Shown here piece by piece: positions 25,110-32,863 of a stretch of DNA of 64,000 nucleotides. The notes below the pieces were generated by a model that worked only from the letters and a program-made list of their open reading frames with translations, made no database searches and was not told where the DNA came from. The translations under genes were made by a program, and so were the position numbers. Source of the DNA: an uncultured Pseudomonadota bacterium (lineage in GTDB: Bacteria; Pseudomonadota; Alphaproteobacteria; RF32; CAG-239). Position 1 is the first letter of the stretch. Every line of letters begins with the position of its first letter. Location: contig CASFJK010000001.1 of NCBI GenBank assembly GCA_949295025.1, positions 1-64,000 of the forward strand, read 5' to 3'.

Positions 25110-25382
25110 ATGGAACAACATCCCAACCATTTGGAAAATATTCCGCGTTTGAACCGAATCGTCGGTCAAATTGAAGGCATTAAAAAAATGATCGAGGAAG
25201 GCCGCTATTGCCCGGATATCATCTATCAACTGCGGGCCATTCGTTCTGCGGTCAAGGCCGTGGAATCCAACATTTTGCAAAAACATTTGCAGACTTGTGT
25301 GGCTCAATCTTTTGCCTCAATCGAAGATAAAGACAAAAAAATTGAAGAACTGAAAAACTTGTTCAACCGCTTTGATGATTAG
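25110..25382 (+). CDS. csoR: CsoR-family copper-sensing repressor
   Basis: 90 residues, all-helical DUF156 fold: RLNRIVGQIEGIKKMIEEGR, then Cys in RYCPDI, and His and Cys in KHLQTCV. This Cys-His-Cys set is the Cu(I) site of CsoR, unlike the His-rich RcnR site. Apo-repressor binds the C4/G4 palindromes and releases on copper binding. The start at 25110 has an AAGGA Shine-Dalgarno; a longer in-frame start at 24954 overlaps the metallothionein gene and is rejected. It lies 13 nt after the metallothionein gene. Confidence 0.9.
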   Translation: MEQHPNHLENIPRLNRIVGQIEGIKKMIEEGRYCPDIIYQLRAIRSAVKAVESNILQKHLQTCVAQSFASIEDKDKKIEELKNLFNRFDD

Positions 25383-25396
25383 AAAGGATATAAACA

Positions 25397-26185
25397 ATGC
25401 AATTTCAACAAATTCGCGGTGCCACGGTCAAGCTCAACTTTGCCGGCACTTCTTTTCTGATTGACCCGTTTTTTGCTCCCAAAGATGCTTATCCGCCACT
25501 CACAGCCTGCCATCATCCCAATCTGCGTTGGCCGACGGTAGAGCTCCCCTTGCCCACGCAAGAGATTGTCAAAGATGTGGATGCCGCCATCATCACCCAC
25601 CTGCACCCCGACCATTTGGATGAGTTTGCCATTAAGGCTCTGCCCAAAGATTTGCCGATTTTGGCACAAGATGAAACCGATGCCAAAGTTATTCGCCAAT
25701 TTGGCTTTGCCGATGTGCGGGTTTTGAGCTATGACGGCACGGATTTTAACCAAGCCAAGCTTACGCGAATCGATTGTTTGCACGGACACCCCGAAACCAC
25801 ACAAAAATATTATGATATGATGAACCTGCGCGGCACGGCCAGCGGGGTTATCTTCTCGGCTCAAAATGAACCCGTGTTCTATTTGGCCGGTGATACCATC
25901 TGGTTTGAAAAAGTGGCACAGGCGATTGAAAAATATCAGCCACAAGTTATTGCTCTGAATGCTGCCGATGCGCAATTTACCGACAGCGGTTCCATCATCA
26001 TGAATGAAGCAGATATCTGCAAGGTTGTTCAAGCCGCGCCCAATGCCAAAATCATCATCACCCATATGGATGCCGTGCCGCACGCCATGCTCACCCGTCA
26101 AGATGTGAAAAAAATGGTTGCAAAATATAATCTATCGGCGCAAATATTAATTCCGGAAGACGGAGAAATTTTATCTCTGAGCTAA
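25397..26185 (+). CDS. Metallo-beta-lactamase-fold hydrolase
   Basis: 262 residues. Metal-site motif THLHPDHLDEF at about residues 62-72, a central LAGDTIWFE (bridging Asp) and a later THMDAVPH. It belongs to the UPF0173/UlaG-like branch that includes many intracellular hydrolases of unknown substrate. It follows csoR by 14 nt with an AAGGA Shine-Dalgarno, so it may share the copper-regulated transcript. GC content is higher than in the core genes around it. Confidence 0.83.
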   Translation: MQFQQIRGATVKLNFAGTSFLIDPFFAPKDAYPPLTACHHPNLRWPTVELPLPTQEIVKDVDAAIITHLHPDHLDEFAIKALPKDLPILAQDETDAKVIRQFGFADVRVLSYDGTDFNQAKLTRIDCLHGHPETTQKYYDMMNLRGTASGVIFSAQNEPVFYLAGDTIWFEKVAQAIEKYQPQVIALNAADAQFTDSGSIIMNEADICKVVQAAPNAKIIITHMDAVPHAMLTRQDVKKMVAKYNLSAQILIPEDGEILSLS

Positions 26186-26218
26186 ACAAAAATGTTGATG
26201 TAAAAATAAGGACAAAAA

Positions 26219-28576
26219 ATGGCTACTTTGGATAAACTTCCTAAAGGCAGAACTGCCGTGATTGAGGCTGTTTTGGGGCAAAAAGACGCTTTGCGCAGAC
26301 ATCTTTTAGAAATGGGCTTAACCCCCGGAACGGAAATCACTTTGATAAAAACCGCACCGCTCGGTGACCCGCTCGAGTTCAAAATTCGTGGATATGAACT
26401 CACTTTGCGCTTGAAAGATGCGCAAAACATCCAAATCAAAGATATTCATAAAGCCGCTCCGCGCCAAACACAAACGCCGGATCAAGCTCCGATTTTTACG
26501 GCCCGCAAGGGAGAGAATCCAGAACTCCACCTCAAACGCAGCGGCAATGTCATCCCTGAAGATGCGCCGTTGCTCTTTGCCCTTATCGGCAACCAAAACT
26601 GCGGCAAGACCACGCTTTTTAACCAACTGACCGGCTCCAATCAACATGTGGGTAACTTTCCGGGTGTGACGGTTGACCGCACGGATGGAATCGTCCGTGG
26701 CTATCCAAACATTACCGTAACCGATTTGCCGGGGGTTTATTCCCTTTCGCCTTATACCAAAGAAGAGCTGGTCACACGTGAGTTTTTGCTCAAAGCTCAT
26801 CCGAATGCCATTATCAATATCTTAGATGCCTCCAATATAGAACGCAGCCTCTTTTTGACCATGCAGCTTTTGGAGTTGCGAATCCCGATGGTGATTGCCC
26901 TCAATATGATGGATGAAATCCGTCTGAACGGTGCCGCCATTGATATCAACCGTTTGGAAACCATTCTCGGTGTACCGGTGATTCCGATTTCTGCTCTCAA
27001 AAACGAAGGTGTGCATGAGTTGATTGAACACGCCGTAAATGTGGCACGTTATCGTGAAGTACCGGACAGAGTGGACTTTTGTTCCAGTGACGGCAAAGAT
27101 AAAGGCGCTTTGCACCGCTGCATTCATTCGATTATTCACTTGATTGAAAATGATGCCGCCGCGGCCGGTATTCCTCTTCGTTTTGCCGCGTCCAAACTTA
27201 CTGAAGGTGATGAACCCATCCGTAAAGCCTTGCATTTGGATAAAGACCACACCGACATTTTGGAACAAATTGTTGAGCAGATGGAAGAAGATTCCGGTAT
27301 GGATCGTGAAGCCGCAATGGCTGATATGCGCTTTTCCTTCATCGGCCAAGTTTGTCAAGAATGCGTCTTTAAGCCGGAACAAACCAAAGAGCGCAGCCGA
27401 AGCGAAAAACTTGACCGCATTTTGACTGGAAAATGGACGGCTCTGCCGGTTTTCCTGCTCCTGATGGCTTTGGTCTTTTATCTTTCTTTCGGTCCGATGG
27501 GAACTTATCTTTCCGGTTTGGTTGAAAAACTGATTGATATGCTGGGAGAAGAAGTGCGCCTTGGTTTACAAAACTATGGCATGAACCCGGTGGTTATCTC
27601 GCTGGTGGTAGACGGTATTTTTGCCGGTGTCGGCAGTGTGCTCAGCTTTTTGCCGGTCATTGTTTTGTTGTTTTTCTTTCTCTCTTTGTTGGAAGACAGT
27701 GGCTACATGGCGCGTGTGGCTTTCTTTATGGACAAGCTCTTGCGTAAGCTCGGTCTTTCCGGCCGTAGTTTTGTGCCGATGCTGATTGGTTTCGGTTGCT
27801 CGGTTCCTGCCATTATGGCCGCACGCACGCTTCCGTCCGAACGTGACCGCAAAATGACGATTATGCTCACTCCGTTTATGAGCTGCACCGCCAAACTGCC
27901 GATTTATGTTTTGCTTACCGCCGCTTTCTTTGCCCAATATCAAACTTTGGTCATTATCAGTTTGTATGTTTTGGGCATTTTGGTTGGTTTGGTTTTGGCT
28001 TTCATTTTTAAATCTACCGTCTTTCGCGGCGAGGCCGTACCTTTTGTGATGGAGCTTCCAAACTATCGTCTGCCGGGGCTGAAAAATGTTTGGCGCTTGA
28101 TTTATTATAAGGCCAAATATTTCATCACCAAAGCCTTCACCATTATTTTTGTGGCCACCATCATCATTTGGTTCTTAAGCTCTTTTGACAGTCGTCTTAA
28201 TTTGGTTTCTAACTCTGCGGACAGTATTTTGAGTAGCATCGGTAGCTTGATTACGCCGATTTTTGCACCGCTGGGAATCGATGATTGGCGCTTGTCTACC
28301 GCCTTTTTGAGCGGATTTGCCGCCAAAGAAAGCGTAGTTAGCACACTTGGTGTGCTGCTTGAAGGCAAGATTGAACTGTTGCCGACGATTTTAACCCCGC
28401 TCAGCGCTTATTCTTTCTTGGTTTTCTCTTTGCTCTACACACCTTGTGTGGCCGCCATTGCCACGGTTAAGAAAGAGCTTGGCACGCGCTATGCTTTGTC
28501 GATTGTGTTATTGCAATGCTTTATTGCTTGGTTGGTGGCTTTCATTATTTACACCGGACTGCAACTGATTTTTTAA
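26219..28576 (+). CDS. feoB: Ferrous iron transporter, FeoA-FeoB fusion
   Basis: 785 residues. Residues 1-75 are a FeoA-type SH3-like domain (LLEMGLTPGTEITLIKTAPLGDP). The FeoB GTPase follows, with G1 GNQNCGKT at 124-131, FPGVTVDR, DLPG and NMMD. The C-terminal half is the polytopic transporter with the two Gate regions (the first around SGYMARVAFFMDKLL and GFGCSVPAIMAAR). It imports Fe(II) across the inner membrane. FeoA and FeoB are usually separate in proteobacteria; the fusion and higher GC suggest acquisition. It is 33 nt downstream of the MBL gene. Confidence 0.94.
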   Translation: MATLDKLPKGRTAVIEAVLGQKDALRRHLLEMGLTPGTEITLIKTAPLGDPLEFKIRGYELTLRLKDAQNIQIKDIHKAAPRQTQTPDQAPIFTARKGENPELHLKRSGNVIPEDAPLLFALIGNQNCGKTTLFNQLTGSNQHVGNFPGVTVDRTDGIVRGYPNITVTDLPGVYSLSPYTKEELVTREFLLKAHPNAIINILDASNIERSLFLTMQLLELRIPMVIALNMMDEIRLNGAAIDINRLETILGVPVIPISALKNEGVHELIEHAVNVARYREVPDRVDFCSSDGKDKGALHRCIHSIIHLIENDAAAAGIPLRFAASKLTEGDEPIRKALHLDKDHTDILEQIVEQMEEDSGMDREAAMADMRFSFIGQVCQECVFKPEQTKERSRSEKLDRILTGKWTALPVFLLLMALVFYLSFGPMGTYLSGLVEKLIDMLGEEVRLGLQNYGMNPVVISLVVDGIFAGVGSVLSFLPVIVLLFFFLSLLEDSGYMARVAFFMDKLLRKLGLSGRSFVPMLIGFGCSVPAIMAARTLPSERDRKMTIMLTPFMSCTAKLPIYVLLTAAFFAQYQTLVIISLYVLGILVGLVLAFIFKSTVFRGEAVPFVMELPNYRLPGLKNVWRLIYYKAKYFITKAFTIIFVATIIIWFLSSFDSRLNLVSNSADSILSSIGSLITPIFAPLGIDDWRLSTAFLSGFAAKESVVSTLGVLLEGKIELLPTILTPLSAYSFLVFSLLYTPCVAAIATVKKELGTRYALSIVLLQCFIAWLVAFIIYTGLQLIF

Positions 28577-28591
28577 TGAAGGAGTAAACTT

Positions 28592-28996
28592 ATGCAAAAA
28601 CAAGAAATTTACGAAGAAGTTATCAAAAAATATATGCAAGCTTTGGCTACCTGCAACTTGGACGGATTGTGCGAATTGTTCACTCCGGAGGCAAAAGTTT
28701 ATTCTCCGCTCCTTGGGTGGATTGAGCCGCGAATCTTTTTTGAAAAAATGTGCACCTTATCTGACGTTGAAAAATCTTATCAGATTCCGCATAACACTTT
28801 AATCAGCACCGAAGGTAAACCAACCATGATTAAGCATTTTACCTATCACTGGGTGGTTAAAGACGGTAGAGAAACGACCTTTGAAGTTTGTGATGTTTTT
28901 GAATTTAATGAACAAAACAAAATCACTAAAGAGACCATTCTTTATGACACCTATCAGCTCCGTTTGGACATGAAAGGTAATCCTTTAGATTACTAA
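28592..28996 (+). CDS. NTF2/SnoaL-like protein
   Basis: 134 residues of the cystatin-like alpha+beta fold: helix VIKKYMQALATCNLDGLCELFTP, then PEAKVYSPL and a sheet region ending ETILYDTYQLR. The family includes small isomerases and many proteins of unknown role. It is 15 nt after feoB with a GGAG Shine-Dalgarno, probably the last gene of the metal operon. Cys residues could be accidental. Function unknown. Confidence 0.7.
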   Translation: MQKQEIYEEVIKKYMQALATCNLDGLCELFTPEAKVYSPLLGWIEPRIFFEKMCTLSDVEKSYQIPHNTLISTEGKPTMIKHFTYHWVVKDGRETTFEVCDVFEFNEQNKITKETILYDTYQLRLDMKGNPLDY

Positions 28997-29071
28997 AAGC
29001 ATTTCTAGACAAAATAATTAACAAATATACTCTTCTGTGCTATATGTTTTGGCAGAACACATATTATTTAA

Positions 29072-29785
29072 AAACATTACTATTATGCAAAAAAAGAAAA
29101 TTTACAGAAAGTTTATTTTTCAAATTATGAAAAATGGTATCAGAACAGTATTGATTTGAAACAGGTTTATTCATCTGTACATGCGCAGGCAACAACTTAT
29201 GGTTCTTCTGCAAACTTGCTCATCAACGAGATGTTAGCAAATTTGTTGGAATTGGCTCTACAGAAAAAGCTGGATATCTCCAAGCCGTTTATCATTACCG
29301 ATTATGGCTGTGGTAGAAGTAAAGCTGCAAACATTCTGGCAGAACTAATTGCAGAAAATTCAGAACAGATTGCAGAGATGCTGGCAAACGGAAACAAAAT
29401 CGGCTCAACCGAAGTGGCGGATGGCATAAAAATAAACATTGATCGGACGGCGCTAAAAAAGAAAGAAGCAGTCTTTCCAGAAGTGCACCACCGCTTCCAC
29501 GATATTCACATTCCACTTTTTAAAATAGAAGTAATGTATCTGGTATCGTCAGGCACTGAAATGATTGTTCAAATTCCGTTTGATGAAACCAAAGACATTG
29601 GATTTTATCATCTTCCGGAAACAGCTTTAGCAACAATCATTCCGCAAAACCATTGGAAGTTTGTGCCGGCTAAAGTTTATCACGGCCCATTGTGTGGAAG
29701 CATTGAAACAGACGATGAAAGTGTTTTGCCAGATGGCGATAAATTGCAGGTTGTAAAAATCTGTATCAAAATTTTGGCTGATTAA
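29072..29785 (+). pseudogene. Truncated methyltransferase-like/DUF386-like fusion
   Basis: The frame is open from 29072 but the first usable start is a TTG at 29156. The codons before it (YEKWYQNSIDLKQ) read like genuine protein, so the 5' end seems lost. From the TTG, 209 residues follow. Residues 40-65 hold a SAM-binding-like ITDYGCGRSKAANIL as in phage methyltransferases. From about residue 110 the sequence resembles the YhcH/YjgK/YiaL (DUF386) barrel: EVHHRFHDIHIP, then PFDETKDIGFYHLPE. The methyltransferase part is too short to work. It may be a decayed gene or a functioning DUF386-like protein with TTG start. Confidence 0.5.
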
Positions 29786-29791
29786 TATTTG

Positions 29792-29834
29792 GCTCCGCAG
29801 ACAGGTTAAACCCTGCTCCGCGGAGCTTTTTTAT
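29792..29834 (+). terminator. Intrinsic terminator
   Basis: CTCCGC (29793-29798) can pair with GCGGAG (29820-29825) just before a T-run; the palindrome GCTCCGCGGAGC offers an alternative stem. Confidence 0.65.
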
Positions 29835-29932
29835 TTTTACCTTCCTTTTTTTCCACCGATTTCTTTTTTGCTTTTATTTTAATTTATCTGCTCTAAGATA
29901 TTTTCATAAAAACAAAAACAAGGAGAATTAAT

Positions 29933-30520
29933 ATGAAAAAATTTTTACTTGCGGCTTTTTTACTTACCGCAACACCGGCTCTTGCCGTTGAAGATATTAA
30001 ACTTCCGGCTCCTGACACCACTGGCGGAAAACCTTTGATGGAAGCAATTACCCAACGTAAATCTACTCGTGAATTTAGTGCTAAAGCCATTGACGATAAA
30101 GATTTGAGCAATATTCTTTATGCCGCTTGGGGAATATCTCATGACGGAAAGCGCACTATTCCTACTTCTCAAAACAAGCAAGATTTGAATGTTTATGTTA
30201 TTAAAGCCAGTGCGGTTTGGAAATATGAGGCCAAAGAAAATGTTTTGAAATTTGTCTCTGATGATAATGTTTCTCAATATATCAATTTACAAGATTATAC
30301 TAAAGAGGCTCCTTTAACTCTTATTTTTACAGGAAAAGACAGTAAAAGCGCTTCCATGAATGCCGCTGCAGCTTATCAGAATGTTGGTCTCTATTGTGCC
30401 AGCCGTGGTTTGAACAATGTTGTTCGTGGTTATGCTGATATGGATAAAGTTGCCGAAACTCTAAATTTGGATAAAGAAAAAGTCGTTATTACGCAAGTTA
30501 TCGGTTGGCCTTATATGTAA
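29933..30520 (+). CDS. Exported nitroreductase-family protein
   Basis: 195 residues. Sec signal peptide with cleavage after ALA (about residue 19). The mature part is a nitroreductase/SagB-type FMN fold: RKSTREFSAKAIDDKDLSNILYAAWG at the N-terminus, an Asn/Ala-rich NAAAAYQNVGLYCASRGL helix, and QVIGWPYM at the end. Members reduce or oxidise small molecules with FMN. Export of an FMN enzyme is unusual but this subgroup is seen in anaerobes. AAGGAG Shine-Dalgarno. Substrate unknown. Confidence 0.8.
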   Translation: MKKFLLAAFLLTATPALAVEDIKLPAPDTTGGKPLMEAITQRKSTREFSAKAIDDKDLSNILYAAWGISHDGKRTIPTSQNKQDLNVYVIKASAVWKYEAKENVLKFVSDDNVSQYINLQDYTKEAPLTLIFTGKDSKSASMNAAAAYQNVGLYCASRGLNNVVRGYADMDKVAETLNLDKEKVVITQVIGWPYM

Positions 30521-30536
30521 TGTATCTTAACGTTAC

Positions 30537-30574
30537 AAAAATAGGAATAGCTTTTGACTATTCCTATTTTTTTT
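30537..30574. terminator. Bidirectional intrinsic terminator
   Basis: Stem AAATAGGAATAG/CTATTCCTATTT with loop CTTTTGA and an eight-T tail. Confidence 0.88.
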
Positions 30575-31274
30575 GCATATAAAATTCTCTTTCTTCTTTA
30601 GAAAAACGTTCTATGGCATAACGCAAGGTCGTGCGAGGCAACTTGGCACCATATTCATCTAAAAAAGTAAGCAAAATTTTTTTATCTTGCTTTCCGACCT
30701 CTCGCAACATCCAACCAACTGCTTTATGCATCAAATCATGCTCATGATTTATAAATTTTATTGCTAAATTTAACGTTAAGTCATATTGCCCTTTTTTTAT
30801 ATAGAACCAACTTGCTACAACAGCAATTCTTTCTTGCCAAAGTATTTTGGATGAAGAAAGCATATTAATTGCACTTGTATCATTTTTTTTATATGCCCAT
30901 GCACCCAAAATTTTATGCGCAGAACAATCAACTAAATCCCAATTATTGATGCCGGAAAGATTATTTAAATAGAGTTCAACTAATTCTGCTTGCTTTTTGT
31001 CATCTCCCTTTTCATATTGCATTACCATAGTTTGCAGCGCTGCAAAGCGATAATCATGCAATGGAGAATGCAGCATCGAAACAATATCTTCCAACCTCAA
31101 GTCTTGATAATATTTTTTGACAATGCTTTTAATTGTTGGAACATTTATCCCTAAAAAAACATCTCCTTCGGCATATTGTCCTTTACCTGTTTTAAAAAAT
31201 TGGGACAAATGTTTGGCCTTTTTTTTGTCTGCCAAGTTTTGTAGCTCTTGTTGTAATTGTTTTGCTGTAATCAT
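30564..31274 (-). CDS. AlkD-like DNA alkylation repair glycosylase
   Basis: 236 residues of HEAT-like helical repeats matching the AlkD family: LGINVPTIKSIVKKY, LHSPLHDYRFAAL, NNWDLVDCSAHKILGAW (the Asp of NNWD..D is the catalytic-type position), and HKAVGWMLREVGKQD. AlkD enzymes remove bulky alkylated purines without base flipping. Single-gene unit between two hairpins; the convergent nitroreductase terminator overlaps its last codons. Confidence 0.88.
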   Translation of the reverse strand: MITAKQLQQELQNLADKKKAKHLSQFFKTGKGQYAEGDVFLGINVPTIKSIVKKYYQDLRLEDIVSMLHSPLHDYRFAALQTMVMQYEKGDDKKQAELVELYLNNLSGINNWDLVDCSAHKILGAWAYKKNDTSAINMLSSSKILWQERIAVVASWFYIKKGQYDLTLNLAIKFINHEHDLMHKAVGWMLREVGKQDKKILLTFLDEYGAKLPRTTLRYAIERFSKEEREFYMQKK

Positions 31275-31285
31275 ATCTATTCTCT

Positions 31286-31322
31286 AAAAAAAATACCCTG
31301 CCATTTAAGCAGGGTATTTTGA
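31286..31322 (-). terminator. Terminator-like hairpin between two minus-strand genes
   Basis: On the minus strand AATACCCTGC/GCAGGGTATT with loop TTAAATG and a T-run. It ends the lipoprotein gene before the AlkD-like gene. Confidence 0.8.
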
Positions 31323-31335
31323 ATTGGTTTTGTTT

Positions 31336-32451
31336 TTATTTAACATAAATTTGAACTTCGGCAGAGTTTGCTGTCGGACTTGTACGAGAAGACAAACTAA
31401 TTCTTTCTGCTCCGACGCCCATTTCTACCATTTCTTGAAAGATTTGAGTTGCATTGTTTTGTGCTGAATTTTTGCTCAAAGCATTTCCATTGGCAGGAGA
31501 AACTGCTACAACCTCAAACATCACACCCGGTTTTCTGGAAATGGCACTGCTAACAGCTTGTTTCAATCCATCTTGATATTTTACATTTGCTTTATTGAAT
31601 TTTGCTGTAAACAATGGAGATCCAGATGTATGAGCCGATTTAACATTAAATTGTGTTGCTGAAGGGCTATTGTAGGAGCCTCCCGGCAAAGGAACATTAC
31701 TTACACCATAGCTTCCAGATTTGATAGCTGAATTCAAATCAACAATGTAGTTGCGTGCTGTTTCAATATATTGCAATTGACGTTCAGCATCAGAGTTAAC
31801 TTCTTGCAACAAACTACCAATTAAAATAGAAGTTTGGTTAGTTTCATTTTCCAAAATGCGCAATTGACGGTGATCTTCATCCACAGCACCAGATACACTG
31901 TATGCGGCACGGATAGAATCTAACAAATAATTGGTCATTGCGGCATCAGATGCAATGCGGGTTGCCAATTGGTTCAAAGCAATAGTATTGGCATTCATAA
32001 CCTGAATGTTGTTTTGTGCTCCTTGCAACATGCCAAACATTTGCGGGTTACCTGGGGTGGTTCCAACTTGCAATTTTGCCTCAATGGTACCGATGAGCTT
32101 GTGATATTGCAAAGCATTGTTGATTACAGATGCACGAATTTTTTGCAATTCTTCATTATGTTTGCGGATGGATTCTTGCAATTGAGCCAACTCGTTTCTG
32201 AATGTAACAACTTTTTGTCCGACAAATGTACCTGTGTTGCCGCCTTGAGAAATTTCCAAAGGCTGAAAGTTTGTGGTTCCCAATTCCGGAATATCAGCGC
32301 TTTTAACATCTTCTGCATTAACAACAGGAACTTCTTGTGCAGAATCGACCCCGATTAATGATGGAAAAAGAGCATCTGATGAATATGAACATCCCCCAAA
32401 TGTCAAAATGGACAAGGAAGCTAAAGACAGTTTTATTGCAATATTTTTCAT
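31336..32451 (-). CDS. Large coiled-coil lipoprotein
   Basis: 371 residues. Lipobox FGGC with Cys at about residue 21. Residues 80-240 are mostly helical with heptad-like spacing, including a Gln/Asn-rich segment. The last 100 residues (SPLFTAKFNKANVKYQDGLK ... VGAERISLSSR ... EVQIYVK) resemble a divergent OmpA-like peptidoglycan-binding domain in topology, but the NX2LSX2RAX2V core is not evident. It probably links the outer membrane and periplasm. Exact role unknown. Confidence 0.7.
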   Translation of the reverse strand: MKNIAIKLSLASLSILTFGGCSYSSDALFPSLIGVDSAQEVPVVNAEDVKSADIPELGTTNFQPLEISQGGNTGTFVGQKVVTFRNELAQLQESIRKHNEELQKIRASVINNALQYHKLIGTIEAKLQVGTTPGNPQMFGMLQGAQNNIQVMNANTIALNQLATRIASDAAMTNYLLDSIRAAYSVSGAVDEDHRQLRILENETNQTSILIGSLLQEVNSDAERQLQYIETARNYIVDLNSAIKSGSYGVSNVPLPGGSYNSPSATQFNVKSAHTSGSPLFTAKFNKANVKYQDGLKQAVSSAISRKPGVMFEVVAVSPANGNALSKNSAQNNATQIFQEMVEMGVGAERISLSSRTSPTANSAEVQIYVK

Positions 32452-32633
32452 TGAACCAAGTACCTTTTAATAAAAATTGTTCATAATTTTTATTTACACC
32501 TTTATTCTTCTTTGTAAAGATTTTTTTATAAAAAACAAGGCATAAATAACCACTATGAGCAGAATAAAATTCTTTGTTGTTTGCAGAATATGCAAAATAG
32601 ATTAAAATTCTTTTAAATTTATAAAAATTTTAC

Positions 32634-32662
32634 TTGCAAAATAAAATAAATCGCTGTATTAA
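32634..32662 (+). promoter_or_regulatory. Promoter of tRNA-Arg
   Basis: TTGCAA (32634-32639), 17-nt spacer, TATTAA (32657-32662), 20 nt before the tRNA. The 160 bases before it hold no gene. Confidence 0.6.
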
Positions 32663-32682
32663 AGTTTCTGTCGTTAGATGAT

Positions 32683-32759
32683 GCGCCCGTAGCTCAATTG
32701 GATAGAGCATCTGACTACGGATCAGAAGGTTGTAAGTTCGAATCCTGCCGGGCGCGCCA
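32683..32759 (+). tRNA. tRNA-Arg(ACG)
   Basis: 77 nt. Acceptor GCGCCCG/CGGGCGC, D-arm with TTGGAT, anticodon loop CTACGGA (ACG, presumably deaminated to ICG), T-loop TTCGAAT, discriminator G, encoded CCA. Confidence 0.97.
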
Positions 32760-32766
32760 GTTTCTT

Positions 32767-32800
32767 GAGTTCTTAGTTCTTTCTAAGAGCTCTTTTTTTT
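32767..32800 (+). terminator. Terminator of tRNA-Arg
   Basis: GAGTTCTTAG/CTAAGAGCTC stem, 6-nt loop, nine-T tail. Confidence 0.85.
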
Positions 32801-32833
32801 ATCTTAAATATATCTGCAGGCTTCGAACCAAGC

Positions 32834-32853
32834 AAGCTGATGTCTGCTTGACC
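32834..32853 (+). repeat. 20-nt imperfect dispersed repeat, copy 1
   Basis: AAGCTGATGTCTGCTTGACC matches the copy at 46419-46438 at 17 of 20 positions. Both copies lie in gaps between genes. With its flank it also forms a small inverted repeat (AAGCA/TGCTT). Confidence 0.4.
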
Positions 32854-32863
32854 ATATACTTGA

